A DNA stretch of 64,000 nt. Origin: Bordetella genomosp. 7. GTDB lineage: Bacteria > Pseudomonadota > Gammaproteobacteria > Burkholderiales > Burkholderiaceae_B. The stretch is taken from assembly GCF_002261265.1 (NCBI RefSeq), contig NZ_NEVK01000004.1, positions 186,001 to 250,000 of the forward strand, read 5' to 3'. The notes below the pieces were generated by a model. That model ran no database searches. It was not told the DNA's origin and saw only the letters and a program-made list of their open reading frames with translations. Position numbers and translations under genes: made by a program. Each line of letters starts with the position of its first letter. The stretch's first letter is position 1. Of this stretch, positions 16,902 through 25,578 are shown piece after piece.

Positions 16902-16912
16902 GGCGCGGGCGC

Positions 16913-16928
16913 GGGTATGCCGCTTGCG
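16913..16928 (+). promoter_or_regulatory. Sigma-54 promoter candidate for the 16966 gene
   Basis: GGGTAT-GCCGC-TTGCG keeps GG-N10-GC; the -24 box has T for C. It is 38 bp before the ATG at 16966. Confidence 0.55.
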
Positions 16929-16965
16929 GAAGACGCATTGCTGTCGACGTCAATGAGGAGCCGTT

Positions 16966-17184
16966 ATGAATGCCACTGGCCAGAAACCTACCCAGCCCGA
17001 TGAGTCCGACAAACAAGCGGATCGCGAGCCCCGGCGCGACGCCGAGCGCACGCTCAACGATCGTCCGGCCGACCCGAACCGCGCCGGCGCCAAGGTGCGG
17101 ATTCCACCCGGGGTGGAGCCGGATGACTTGTGGGACCCGGGCAACCAGACGCCGGGCGCGCCGCCGGTGGACAATCGCTCGTAG
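16966..17184 (+). CDS. Small hydrophilic protein of unknown function
   Basis: 72 residues, highly charged (QPDESDKQADREPRRDAERT), then a Pro/Gly-rich tail. It has no cysteines, signal or membrane segment, and is probably disordered. The ATG has a strong GAGGAG site. The family is not recognised; its composition recalls hydrophilin-like desiccation or stress proteins, but that is only a resemblance. It precedes the DUF4142 gene by 133 bp, which has its own promoter candidate. Confidence 0.65.
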   Translation: MNATGQKPTQPDESDKQADREPRRDAERTLNDRPADPNRAGAKVRIPPGVEPDDLWDPGNQTPGAPPVDNRS

Positions 17185-17255
17185 CTGTCCGGACACCCGC
17201 CGCCCATCGCCCCGCCTGCGGGCCGCGGGAAGGGGGCAGCTGCATCGCCCCCCGC

Positions 17256-17271
17256 AGGCACGCGGGTTGCT
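17256..17271 (+). promoter_or_regulatory. Sigma-54 promoter candidate for the DUF4142 gene
   Basis: AGGCAC-GCGGG-TTGCT: all -24 and -12 consensus bases except the first are present, including the G after the -24 box. It is 47 bp before the ATG at 17318. Confidence 0.75.
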
Positions 17272-17317
17272 ATCCCTGAGTCGCCCGCGCTGGCGGGCCA
17301 CATTGGGGGAGACTGAC

Positions 17318-17890
17318 ATGGATCCGTGGAAGATGGCCGGCATCGCCGCCGTGGCTGCGGCGGCTGTTATTGTGGGTATACAGGCATACGCGTCCTCTGC
17401 CGCGCTGGACCAGCAAGATCGCCTGTTCATGGAAGCCGCCACGCGGGCGGGGCTGTTCGAGTTGCGCTCCGGCGAGCTGGCGCTGCAGCGCGCCACGCGC
17501 AGCGAGGTCCGGGAGTACGCGCGGGCCGTCAGAGCCGATCACGCGCATGCGCGGGCCAGCCTGCTCGCGCTGGCGGCCGACAAATCGCGCTCGGTGCCCA
17601 CTGCCGTGGGGGCCGAGCAGCATGCCGTGCTGGGAGAATTGCAGAAGGCCGCGCCCGGCGAGTTCGATGAACTTTATCTGACCAAAGTCGCCCTGGAAGG
17701 GCAGGCGGCCGTGCTGCGACTGTACAAGCGCACCGTGCGCAACAGCAAAGATCCGCAAATCCAGGCGTACGCGGCAAGCGTGGTGCCCATGCTGCAGAGC
17801 CACCTGGAGAAGGCTCGGGAACTGCAGGCCATGCAGTATTGGCAGGCCGACTCGCCGATGCTGGCCGCCGTGGAAAGCGGCCAGCTGTGA
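17318..17890 (+). CDS. DUF4142-domain exported protein
   Basis: 190 residues. An N-terminal hydrophobic segment (about residues 7-24) acts as signal or anchor. A four-helix ferritin-like DUF4142 domain follows: QDRLFMEAATRAGLFELRSGELALQRATRSEVREYARAV, DHAHARASLLALA and a last helix at PMLQSHLEKARELQ. Such proteins are common stress-induced periplasmic proteins of unknown activity. The start at 17318 follows a GGGAGA site; a longer in-frame extension upstream contains another gene and is rejected. It converges with the slipin gene, with a 5-bp gap. Confidence 0.88.
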   Translation: MDPWKMAGIAAVAAAAVIVGIQAYASSAALDQQDRLFMEAATRAGLFELRSGELALQRATRSEVREYARAVRADHAHARASLLALAADKSRSVPTAVGAEQHAVLGELQKAAPGEFDELYLTKVALEGQAAVLRLYKRTVRNSKDPQIQAYAASVVPMLQSHLEKARELQAMQYWQADSPMLAAVESGQL

Positions 17891-17895
17891 TGCGC

Positions 17896-18684
17896 CTATC
17901 TTGCAGGGGCATCCGCGGCGCCGGCATGCGGCCGCGCCGCGGCCTTGTCGAATACGCCGCGCAGCAGGTCTATCGGCACCGGGAACACAATGGTGGATGA
18001 TTTGTCGCCAGCGATGTCGTACAGGCTGGACAGGAAGCGCAACTGCATGGCTTCGGGCGTGCTGGCCAGTACGCGGGCCGCTTGCACGAGCTTTTCGGCC
18101 GCCTGCTGTTCGCCTTCGGCGTTGATGATGCGCGCGCGCCGGTTGCGTTCGGCTTCGGCCTGGCGCGCGATGGCGCGCACCATGCTTTCGTCGATATCGA
18201 CATGTTTTATTTCGACGTTGGCGACCTTGATGCCCCAGTCTTCGGTCTGGCGGTCGAGGATTTCCTGCAGGTCGGCATTGAGCTTGTCTCGTTCGGAGAG
18301 CATCTCGTCGAGCTCATGCTTGCCCAACACCGAGCGCAGCGTGGTCTGCGCGAGCTGGCTCGTGGCGTCCATGTATTGTTCGACCTGGATGACTGCGCGG
18401 TCGGCATCGACGACGCGGAAGTAGAGCACCGCGTTGACCTTCACGGACACGTTGTCGCGCGAAATAATGTCCTGCGTGGGCACGTCGAGCACGACAGTCC
18501 GCATATCGACACGCACCATCTGCTGCACCACGGGAATCAGGATGATCAGCCCCGGCCCCTTTACGCCGGTGAACCGTCCCAGGGTGAAGACTACGCCGCG
18601 CTCGTACTCGCGCAGGACACGGATCATCGATACGGCCAGCAGCACCAGCAGCGCTGCCAGAACCACGGATACGATAAGCGTCAT
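17896..18684 (-). CDS. Slipin (SPFH/band 7 membrane protein)
   Basis: 262 residues: one N-terminal membrane helix (residues 3-21), then the SPFH domain ([41 protein letters not shown]), then a helical region ([24 protein letters not shown]) that oligomerises. Slipins form membrane microdomain scaffolds and are partners, and in archaea substrates, of NfeD proteases. Its ATG overlaps the nfeD stop by four bases, so the two are translated together, as in most prokaryotes. Confidence 0.93.
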   Translation of the reverse strand: MTLIVSVVLAALLVLLAVSMIRVLREYERGVVFTLGRFTGVKGPGLIILIPVVQQMVRVDMRTVVLDVPTQDIISRDNVSVKVNAVLYFRVVDADRAVIQVEQYMDATSQLAQTTLRSVLGKHELDEMLSERDKLNADLQEILDRQTEDWGIKVANVEIKHVDIDESMVRAIARQAEAERNRRARIINAEGEQQAAEKLVQAARVLASTPEAMQLRFLSSLYDIAGDKSSTIVFPVPIDLLRGVFDKAAARPHAGAADAPAR

Positions 18685-20132
18685 TGCTGTTCCTTGTGAG
18701 GGGTGTCAGAGGGCTGCAATTGCAGAACCAGGCCCTGGCGACCCTGGACGATGGCCTGCTCGCCCGGCCGCAGGGGCGTATCGGACCGCGCCTGCCAGGT
18801 TTCGCCGCCGGCCCGCACCAATCCGCAATGCCCATGCCACGACAGCACCTCGACGCGCTGGCCGGGCTGGGCGCTGCCTGCGGCCACCACGCGCTTGCGC
18901 TGGGCCCGCAAAGCAACAAAGAAGATCATGAACAGCACCAGGGCGCTGGCGGCGGCCGCGGTGGCCACCACGGGCACCGACAGGGAAAAGTCGGCGGCCG
19001 GGGTGTCGTACAGAAACAGCGAGCCGAACGCGAACAACGCCAGGCCGGCCACACCCAGCAATCCGAGCGTGGGCGTAAACGCTTCGGCCGCCATCAGCGC
19101 GATGCCCAGCACCACCAGGCCAAGCCCCGCGTAGCTGACGGGCAGCATATTCAGGGCGAACAACGCAGTCACCAGGGCGATGGTTCCGAGCGCGCCGGGC
19201 AGGATGGCTCCGGGATTCATCATCTCGAAAAGGATGCCGTATATGCCCAGCAAGAGCAGTATGTAGGCTATGTTGGGGTCGGTGATCACCGACAGCACGC
19301 GGGTCCGCCAGTCGGGCTGCAGTTCCACCAGCGGGGCGTTGCGCGTGGCGAGCGGGATGGCGGACGCGTTCACGCGCACCTCGCGCCCGTCGGCCTTGGC
19401 GAGCAGGTCCTGCATGTCGTTGGCCAGCAGGTCTACGACGTTCTGCGCCTGCGCTTCGGATGCATTCAGGCTGGCGGCGCCCCGCACGGCGTCTTCGGCC
19501 CATTGTGCATTGCGCCCGCGCAGTTCGGCCAGGCCCCGGATGAATGCCGCCGCATCATTGATGGCCTTGCGCTCGCGCGCATCGCCGCCGCCGGCGCCAG
19601 CGCTGTCGGGTTTCTTGTCCGGCCCGCCCTCGCGCTTTTCGGGGGATGCGGGGCGGTCGGCCGGCGCGCCGGGCCCGCCCATCTGCACGGGTGTTGCCGC
19701 GCCCAGATTGGTGGCAGGCGCCATGGCGGCGACATGACAGGCATAAAGTATGTAGGTGCCGGCGCTGGCGGCCCGCGCGCCGCCGGGCGCAACGTAGCCG
19801 ATGACGGGCACAGGCGATCCGACAATATCGCGCACAATCTCGCGCATGGACGAGGCCAGGCCGCCGGGGGTGTCGATGCGCAGCACTACTGCAGCGGCGC
19901 GCCGCCGGTCTGCCTCGGCCAGCCCGCGCCGCAGGTATTCGGTAGTGGCCGGGCCCACTGCGCCCTGCAACTGCAGGACGACTACCGGAGCGGGCTGCGC
20001 CGGCAACGCGGCCGGTTCACGGGCGTGTGCCCCCGCGAACACGAGCGCCGCCGCCAGGAACAGCCAGACCAGCCCTTGCAACAGGCGTCTTTCGCAGGCG
20101 CAGGCAGTCAGGTGGGGTACTCGTGGCGGCAT
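18681..20132 (-). CDS. NfeD-family membrane serine protease (ClpP-class)
   Basis: 483 residues, the long NfeD form: a Sec signal (residues 15-38), then a periplasmic ClpP/SppA-like protease domain with the nucleophile Ser in [15 protein letters not shown] and the general-base Lys in the ERKAINDAA region. Four to five membrane helices follow (about residues 265-390), then a C-terminal OB-fold (about 415-475, [20 protein letters not shown]). It works with the slipin downstream in membrane quality control. A Pro/Gly/Asp-rich insert (about residues 150-185) is unusual. A strong GGAGGG site precedes the ATG, and a weak -24/-12 element lies 28 bp upstream. Confidence 0.92.
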   Translation of the reverse strand: MPPRVPHLTACACERRLLQGLVWLFLAAALVFAGAHAREPAALPAQPAPVVVLQLQGAVGPATTEYLRRGLAEADRRRAAAVVLRIDTPGGLASSMREIVRDIVGSPVPVIGYVAPGGARAASAGTYILYACHVAAMAPATNLGAATPVQMGGPGAPADRPASPEKREGGPDKKPDSAGAGGGDARERKAINDAAAFIRGLAELRGRNAQWAEDAVRGAASLNASEAQAQNVVDLLANDMQDLLAKADGREVRVNASAIPLATRNAPLVELQPDWRTRVLSVITDPNIAYILLLLGIYGILFEMMNPGAILPGALGTIALVTALFALNMLPVSYAGLGLVVLGIALMAAEAFTPTLGLLGVAGLALFAFGSLFLYDTPAADFSLSVPVVATAAAASALVLFMIFFVALRAQRKRVVAAGSAQPGQRVEVLSWHGHCGLVRAGGETWQARSDTPLRPGEQAIVQGRQGLVLQLQPSDTPHKEQQ

Positions 20133-20158
20133 GGCGGCCCTCCTGGAAGGGCTTGCAA

Positions 20159-20174
20159 CGCAAGCCCTGGTCCC
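20159..20174 (-). promoter_or_regulatory. Weak sigma-54 promoter candidate for nfeD-slipin
   Basis: Minus strand GGGACC-AGGGC-TTGCG: the GG and GC and the whole TTGC are kept, but the -24 box departs from GGCAC. It is 28 bp before the ATG. Confidence 0.35.
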
Positions 20175-20225
20175 ATGGTAGTGCGCAGCGCCACGCTCTA
20201 CAAGGCGCGCCTGGCGCGCCCGGGG

Positions 20226-21122
20226 TCAGGTCTCGCGCGGGCTGCGGGCCAGTACGTCCACCAGGTGCGGCACCGTGGCCTGCGGCGGGCACGCCTGCGC
20301 GCCGAGTTCGAACAACTGTTCGATGGCGCTGGCTGCGCCATGCACGGCGCCCGCTTCTTCAGCCATGGTGGTGTAGTAATTCAAGTCTTTGCGCGCGTTG
20401 GACAGCGAGAAGCGCAGCCCCGAGTCGTCGCCGGACTGCAGGAAAGGGCGCATGCGATCCAGTGCGACGCCGCCGCCGCCGCCCTTGGCCAGGATGTCCA
20501 CCAGCACGTCCGGCTCGATGCCTGCCCGCTGCGCGCACGCGGCGGCTTCGGCAATGATGGCCGCACACCCCAGCGAAACATAGTTGTGGATGAGCTTCAT
20601 GCGATGGCCGGATCCCACCGGGCCTGCGTACGAAATATTTTCGGCGTAGCAGCGCAGCAGCGGCAGGCAGCGGTCATACAGCGCGCGATCGCCGCCAACC
20701 AGCAGGTTCAGGCGGCCTTCGGCGGCCTCTTTGGGCGTGCGGGTCATGGGGGCGTCGAGGAACTGCGCGCCGGCTTCGGCCAGTGTCTGCGCAATGCGCA
20801 CCGTGGAGGAGGGAATCGCGGTAGAGCAATCGATGACGACGGTGCCCGGCCGCAGGCCCTGCAGCAGGCCGTCTGGGCTGAACAGCACGTCTTCTACCTG
20901 CGGCGTGCCCGTTACGCACAGGATGATGATGTTGGCCTGGCGCGCCACCTGCGCGGGGCTGGCGACCTTGGCCGCGCCGGCGGCCAGCAGCTTGTCCACG
21001 GGCTGGTTGCCGGGGTGATCGAGCAGGACCAGGCGATGGCCATGCTTGACGATATTGGTGGCGATGCCGTGGCCCATGAGGCCAACGCCTATCATGCCGA
21101 TGGTGTCTTTACCGGTGTTCAT
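20226..21122 (-). CDS. 3-hydroxyisobutyrate dehydrogenase-family reductase
   Basis: 298 residues of the beta-hydroxyacid dehydrogenase family. It shows the NAD(P) motif GMIGVGLMGHGIATNIVKHGH, the substrate block DAPMTRTPKEAAEGRLNLLVGG and the catalytic Lys in GSGHRMKLIHNYVSLG. Substrates could be 3-hydroxyisobutyrate, tartronate semialdehyde or succinic semialdehyde; the sequence does not decide. It is co-directional with nfeD, 94 bp upstream of it, and has no visible sigma-54 element, so it may be an unrelated gene inside the island. Confidence 0.88.
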   Translation of the reverse strand: MNTGKDTIGMIGVGLMGHGIATNIVKHGHRLVLLDHPGNQPVDKLLAAGAAKVASPAQVARQANIIILCVTGTPQVEDVLFSPDGLLQGLRPGTVVIDCSTAIPSSTVRIAQTLAEAGAQFLDAPMTRTPKEAAEGRLNLLVGGDRALYDRCLPLLRCYAENISYAGPVGSGHRMKLIHNYVSLGCAAIIAEAAACAQRAGIEPDVLVDILAKGGGGGVALDRMRPFLQSGDDSGLRFSLSNARKDLNYYTTMAEEAGAVHGAASAIEQLFELGAQACPPQATVPHLVDVLARSPRET

Positions 21123-21206
21123 TAGTATGTAGCGCGTTCGGATGCCGCGGCCGCGGCGGGACAGGAGTGATCATACAAGCCGCGGGCGCGCGGTGCAGGC
21201 TAGAGA

Positions 21207-21234
21207 ATGCCGGGCCCCGCAAGGAGCCCGGCAT
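21207..21234 (-). terminator. Hairpin after the SDR gene
   Basis: ATGCCGGGC (21207-21215) pairs perfectly with GCCCGGCAT (21226-21234), 14 bp downstream of the SDR stop. It has only a poor T-tail. Confidence 0.5.
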
Positions 21235-21247
21235 CGGCCAATGCCGC

Positions 21248-22270
21248 TCAGTGCCAGCGGCGGCCGCGCGCGGCAGTCAGGACGGTGCCGCAGATCAGCG
21301 CTGCCGCGCCCGCCCACACCAGCCCGCGCCCGCTGGTGGAAAGCTGCGTATACATGCTGTGCCGCCGCACATGGGGCGCGTGCGCGCCGTCGCGCGCCGT
21401 ATCGTCCTGCACAGGCGCGCCGGCTTCATAGAGTGCATCGGCGCGATCGGCGGCGGCAGTTTCGCTGCGCTGCTTGCGGATCAGCCAGCCCGCCAGCTGG
21501 TCGGCCACGCCCGGCATGCGCCAGCCCATGGAGGACATGACTTTAGAGGCGCTGCCCACGTAGATGTCGCGGCGCGGATGCTGGGCCGCGTACAGGATCG
21601 CGCGGGCCACGGTGTCCGCGGCATATATGGGTGGCGGCAGGCTGGGTTCCACGTCCATGTAGTTCCGGGCGTGGCGGGCATAGCCGGTTGCGACAGAGGC
21701 CGGCTTGATCAGGGTGACCGATACGGGCGCGCCTTCCGCCTCCAGCTCCATCCGCAGGGCGTCGGTGTAGCCCTTGACGGCATGCTTCGACGCGGAATAA
21801 GCCCCCTGAAGCGGCACGGCGCGGTCGGAAACTTCGCTGCCGATGTTGATGAGCGCGCCGCCGTGCTTCTTGAGATGCGCCACGGCCGTGATGGATCCGT
21901 AGACAACGCCCCAGTAATTGGTGTCGAAGAGCTTGCGCTGGTCCTCGACCGGTACGTCTTCCAGCCGCCCGAAGATGGACACGCCGGCATTGTTTACCCA
22001 GGTGTCGACCAGCCCGTATTTTTCGGTGGCGGCGCCCAGTATGCGGTCGTGGTCGGCGGCAACGCCCACGTCGGCCTGCACGGCGAGCGCATCGCCGCCT
22101 TCGGCCCTGATGCTTTCCACGATTTCGTCCAGCGCCTGCTGGTTGCGGCAGGCCAGCACCACTTTGGCGCCCTGGCGTGCGGCCATGCGGGCGGTGGCAA
22201 GGCCTATGCCGCTGCTGGCGCCGGTAATGACCATGACCTGGTCATGCAGTTTTTTCAATCGGACGGTCAT
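21248..22270 (-). CDS. SDR-family oxidoreductase with C-terminal membrane tail
   Basis: 340 residues. Classical SDR core: VITGASSGIGLATARMAAR, NNAGVSIFG, and YSASKHAVKGY with the catalytic Tyr/Lys. After about residue 250 it carries the extended domain of membrane-associated SDRs and ends in a hydrophobic stretch (GLVWAGAAALICGTVL) followed by basic residues, consistent with a tail anchor. The substrate is unknown. Its start lies 29 bp inside the end of the DUF2244 gene, so the two are probably translationally linked. Confidence 0.88.
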   Translation of the reverse strand: MTVRLKKLHDQVMVITGASSGIGLATARMAARQGAKVVLACRNQQALDEIVESIRAEGGDALAVQADVGVAADHDRILGAATEKYGLVDTWVNNAGVSIFGRLEDVPVEDQRKLFDTNYWGVVYGSITAVAHLKKHGGALINIGSEVSDRAVPLQGAYSASKHAVKGYTDALRMELEAEGAPVSVTLIKPASVATGYARHARNYMDVEPSLPPPIYAADTVARAILYAAQHPRRDIYVGSASKVMSSMGWRMPGVADQLAGWLIRKQRSETAAADRADALYEAGAPVQDDTARDGAHAPHVRRHSMYTQLSTSGRGLVWAGAAALICGTVLTAARGRRWH

Positions 22271-22841
22271 GCTGATCTCCCGTGTGGGGTGCGGCCGCCG
22301 CCCGGCACGTGCCGGGTGGGCCGCGCCAGGGCAGCGAACGTCGCAGGTCGGTTTCAAGGTCGCGGCGCCGCTCCGGCGGCACGTGGCGAGCCAGCCGCAC
22401 GCGCACCGAGCCGTAATGCAGCCAGAGCGCGTCCGGCGAGTCGGACGGACGCACGAGGCGTGCCCAGTTGCGGTTGAACACATGGCGCGTGGTGTTGCCG
22501 GCCGTGCAGATGTCGACGATCATGCGGCCGTCGGTAAGCAGCGTGACTGTCTCGCCGTCGCGCACATGCCGGGCGAAACACACGGTGGCGCCCGCGATCA
22601 GGGCGATCTCCATCGCCCCGAACAGCGCCACCAGCCACAGCCCGCGCCAGCTGAACGCCAGGCTGACCACCAGCACCAGGCCGGCCGTGACGGCCATGCC
22701 CTGCAGGAATTCCCGTGGCATGACGCAGCAGTTGCGCTTGAGCGTCCAGCGTCGTTCGATGTCGGCGGCCGCAATCGCGGCGGTTTCTTCAGTAGAGCGA
22801 CGGGCTGGCATCGCGCCCGTGCAGGTTGGGGCGGAAAACAT
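22242..22841 (-). CDS. DUF2244-family membrane protein
   Basis: 199 residues. The core matches DUF2244: KRNCCVMPREFLQG, two membrane helices (about residues 48-66 and 69-87), then a cytosolic beta domain (DGRMIVDICTAGNTTRHVFNRNWARL). DUF2244 genes are commonly found next to cytochrome c oxidase genes in proteobacteria; here it follows the orphan subunit I gene by 9 bp. The first ATG was used; an ATG ten codons later (22811) is also possible. The last 30 residues are basic and overlap the SDR start. Confidence 0.82.
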   Translation of the reverse strand: MFSAPTCTGAMPARRSTEETAAIAAADIERRWTLKRNCCVMPREFLQGMAVTAGLVLVVSLAFSWRGLWLVALFGAMEIALIAGATVCFARHVRDGETVTLLTDGRMIVDICTAGNTTRHVFNRNWARLVRPSDSPDALWLHYGSVRVRLARHVPPERRRDLETDLRRSLPWRGPPGTCRAAAAPHTGDQHDRPIEKTA

Positions 22842-22850
22842 GGCAGCGAC

Positions 22851-24428
22851 TCAATGCACCTCGGGCGGCAGGGCAAATGTATGATGCGGCGCGGGCGACG
22901 GCACGGTCCATTCCAGGCCTTCGGCGCCTTCCCAGGGCTTGGCTGCCGCGGTCGCGCCCTTGCCGCGGTAGCACTGCACCATGACATACAGGAACAGCAG
23001 CTGCGACAGCCCGAACCAGAACGCGCCGATGGTGGCCATCTGGTGGAAGGTGGTGAACTGCGCGGCGTAGTCGGCGTAGCGGCGCGGCATGCCGGCCAGC
23101 CCCAGGAAGTGCATGGGGAAGAACGTGATGTTGAACGAGATCAGGGTGAACCAGAAGTGCACTTTGCCCAGCTTCTCGTTGTACATGCGGCCCGTCCACT
23201 TGGGCACCCAGTAGTATGCGCCCGCGAACAGCGCGAACAGCGAGCCGGCCACCAGCACGTAGTGGAAGTGCGCCACCACGTAGTAGGTGTCGTGAACCTG
23301 GATGTCGATGGGCGCCACGGCCAGGATCAGGCCCGTGAAGCCACCCATGGTGAACACGAAAATGAAGCCGATGGCGAACAGCATGGGCGTCTCCAGGGTG
23401 AGCGAACCCCGCCACATGGTGGCCACCCAGTTGAACACCTTCACCCCCGTGGGTATGGAGATCAGCATGGTGGCGTACATGAAGTACAGCTGGCCGGCAA
23501 CGGGCATGCCGGTGGTGAACATATGGTGCGCCCACACGATGAACGACAGCACCGCGATGGCCGAGGTGGCATACACCATGGACGCGTAGCCGAACAATTT
23601 TTTTCGGGAGAACGCGGGCACCACCATGGACACGATGCCGAAGGCCGGCAGGATCATGATGTAGACCTCGGGGTGCCCGAAGAACCAGAACACGTGCTGG
23701 TACATCACCGGGTCGCCGCCGGCGGCCGCATTGAAGAAGCCGGTGCCGAAGTGGCGGTCGGTCAGCAGCATGGTGATGGCGGCGGCCAGCACGGGCATCA
23801 CGGCGATCAGCAGGAAGGCGGTGATCAGCCAGGTCCAGCAGAACATCGGCATCTTCATCAGCGTCATGCCGGGAGCGCGCATGTTCAGGATGGTGACGAT
23901 GACGTTGATCGCGCCCATGATGGACGAGGCGCCCATCAGGTGCACGGCAAAAATGGCCAGATCCATGCCCGGGCCCATCTGTGTGGACAGCGGGGCGTAC
24001 AGCGTCCAGCCCGCCGCAGTGGCGCCCCCGGATACGAAGAAGGACATCGTAAGCATGGAGGCGGCCACGGGCAGCAGCCAGAAGCTGAAGTTGTTCATGC
24101 GCGCAAAGGCCATGTCGGACGCGCCGATCTGCATCGGAATCATCCAGTTGGCGAAGCCCACGAACGACGGCATGATCGCGCCGAAGATCATGATAAGGCC
24201 GTGCATGGTGGTGAACTGGTTGAACAGTTCGGGCTGGAAGAACTGCAGGCCCGGCTCGAAGAGCTCGGTGCGCAGCAGCAACGCCAGCAAGCCGCCTACA
24301 AGAAGCATGACGAACGAGAAGATGAGATACATCGTCCCGATGTCTTTGTGGTTGGTGGCAAACAGCCAACGGCGCCAACCGTGCGGAGCCTCGTGTCCGT
24401 GGGGCGCGTGATGGGTCAGTGTTTCCAT
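22851..24428 (-). CDS. ctaD: Cytochrome c oxidase subunit I, orphan copy
   Basis: 525 residues, twelve membrane helices. Heme and copper ligands are all visible: MHGLIMIFG (heme a His), [10 protein letters not shown] (Cu-B His plus the cross-linked Tyr), the WAHHMF His pair, and [13 protein letters not shown] with the heme a/a3 His residues. The D- and K-channel stretches look normal, so the protein should be functional. However, ctaC, ctaE, ctaG and the heme-A genes are not adjacent; only a DUF2244 gene follows. It would need partners encoded elsewhere or serve as an alternative subunit. I see no sigma-54-type element upstream. Confidence 0.95.
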   Translation of the reverse strand: METLTHHAPHGHEAPHGWRRWLFATNHKDIGTMYLIFSFVMLLVGGLLALLLRTELFEPGLQFFQPELFNQFTTMHGLIMIFGAIMPSFVGFANWMIPMQIGASDMAFARMNNFSFWLLPVAASMLTMSFFVSGGATAAGWTLYAPLSTQMGPGMDLAIFAVHLMGASSIMGAINVIVTILNMRAPGMTLMKMPMFCWTWLITAFLLIAVMPVLAAAITMLLTDRHFGTGFFNAAAGGDPVMYQHVFWFFGHPEVYIMILPAFGIVSMVVPAFSRKKLFGYASMVYATSAIAVLSFIVWAHHMFTTGMPVAGQLYFMYATMLISIPTGVKVFNWVATMWRGSLTLETPMLFAIGFIFVFTMGGFTGLILAVAPIDIQVHDTYYVVAHFHYVLVAGSLFALFAGAYYWVPKWTGRMYNEKLGKVHFWFTLISFNITFFPMHFLGLAGMPRRYADYAAQFTTFHQMATIGAFWFGLSQLLFLYVMVQCYRGKGATAAAKPWEGAEGLEWTVPSPAPHHTFALPPEVH

Positions 24429-24555
24429 GGCGTATCCAGAATAGGCGGAGGGCCCGCGGCGGACATCGCGTCGAACGTCGCGGATGCAGAACCGCTATTT
24501 ATTGAGCGCCCCGGGCGCTGACAATCACCTGAATTCCATGATGGCGTGTACGGTA

Positions 24556-25578
24556 TTAGCCTGTGGCGCCGGACGATTTTCCTGCCGCACCGGCAGGCGC
24601 CGCGCGTGCCGTGGCCCCGCCCTGGCGGCGCAACCGCGCTTCCAGCGTGGCGTACATCAGCATGGCGATCACCAGCGGTCCCAGGTAATAAAGCGCACGA
24701 TAGGCAAGTAATGTTCCCAGCACCTGGGATTTCGGCACTTCGTGCGCCAGCATGGCTACGAATACAGCTTCCAGCACGCCTACGCCGCCCGGCATGTGCA
24801 CGATTGCGCCGGCTATGCTGCTGAGCAGCAATGCCGCCAGCACCAAGGTGTACGACACTTCCCGACCGAACAGCAAATAGAGGATCCCGCCGAGCGCGCC
24901 CCAGCAAATGACCGACAACACCAGCTGCAATGCCGCGATGCGCAACGTGGGCAAGGGAATGTGTCGCCCGGCGATGTGCAGGTGCCGGCGGCGCGCAAAA
25001 GCGCAAAGGGCAAGGTAGCCGGCGGTCAGGGCCAGCATGACCAGGCCTGCTGCGCGCAGCGCCCAGGGGCTCAGCCGCCATTCTGCGGGCGCCTCATGCA
25101 ACGTGAACAGCACGCCGAACAGAAACACATACCCCAGCCAATTGGTGAAGATGCTCATGGCCAGCACCTTCGATATGACCGACACCCGCAAACCCAGCTT
25201 GCTGTACAGGCGAAAGCGCAGGCCCACGCCGCCCACCAGGGCGCCCAGATTGACGTTGGCGGAATAGCTGACGAATGCAACCATCATCGTGGTGAGCTTG
25301 CGCAGCTTGTGCCCGGTATAGGCGCGTCCCAGCAGATCGTACGAGCTGTAGGCCAGGTAAGCGATGGGCACCAGGCAGGCGCTTTCCACCAGGACGGCCA
25401 CCGGCATCTTGCGCAATGTGCTCCAGACCTCGCGCCATTCGACGTCGCGGGCCAGCTGCACCAGCAGCACGACAACCGCCATCATGAGCACAGCCGTCCA
25501 GATCCTGCGTGTGCGCTTCCAGAAGCGGCGCATGGCGCGCCAGGAAGAGTGATGGAACAGCCGGCGCAGTTTATTCAT
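24556..25578 (-). CDS. ybhN: YbhN-like flippase-domain membrane protein (UPF0104)
   Basis: 340 residues, about eight membrane helices, of the lysylphosphatidylglycerol synthetase/UPF0104 membrane family without the catalytic domain. Recognisable blocks are FVSYSANVNLGALVGGVGLRFRLYSKLGL and HMPGGVGVLEAVFVAMLAHEVPKSQVLGTLLAYRALYY. It is the third gene of a ybhP-clsB-ybhN operon with the same order as in E. coli, and its start overlaps clsB by 8 bp. It is presumed to move or handle phospholipid in the inner membrane. The 127-bp gap to ctaD holds only a short GC hairpin. Confidence 0.85.
   Translation of the reverse strand: MNKLRRLFHHSSWRAMRRFWKRTRRIWTAVLMMAVVVLLVQLARDVEWREVWSTLRKMPVAVLVESACLVPIAYLAYSSYDLLGRAYTGHKLRKLTTMMVAFVSYSANVNLGALVGGVGLRFRLYSKLGLRVSVISKVLAMSIFTNWLGYVFLFGVLFTLHEAPAEWRLSPWALRAAGLVMLALTAGYLALCAFARRRHLHIAGRHIPLPTLRIAALQLVLSVICWGALGGILYLLFGREVSYTLVLAALLLSSIAGAIVHMPGGVGVLEAVFVAMLAHEVPKSQVLGTLLAYRALYYLGPLVIAMLMYATLEARLRRQGGATARAAPAGAAGKSSGATG

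Noticed and set aside
18684-21125. 813-codon open frame antisense to nfeD and the hydroxyacid dehydrogenase
   Set aside because: It crosses two well-supported genes and has low-complexity composition.
24429-24555. Possible sigma-54 element before ctaD
   Set aside because: A GC-N10-CC pair can be found, but neither box resembles the consensus; no promoter is claimed for ctaD.
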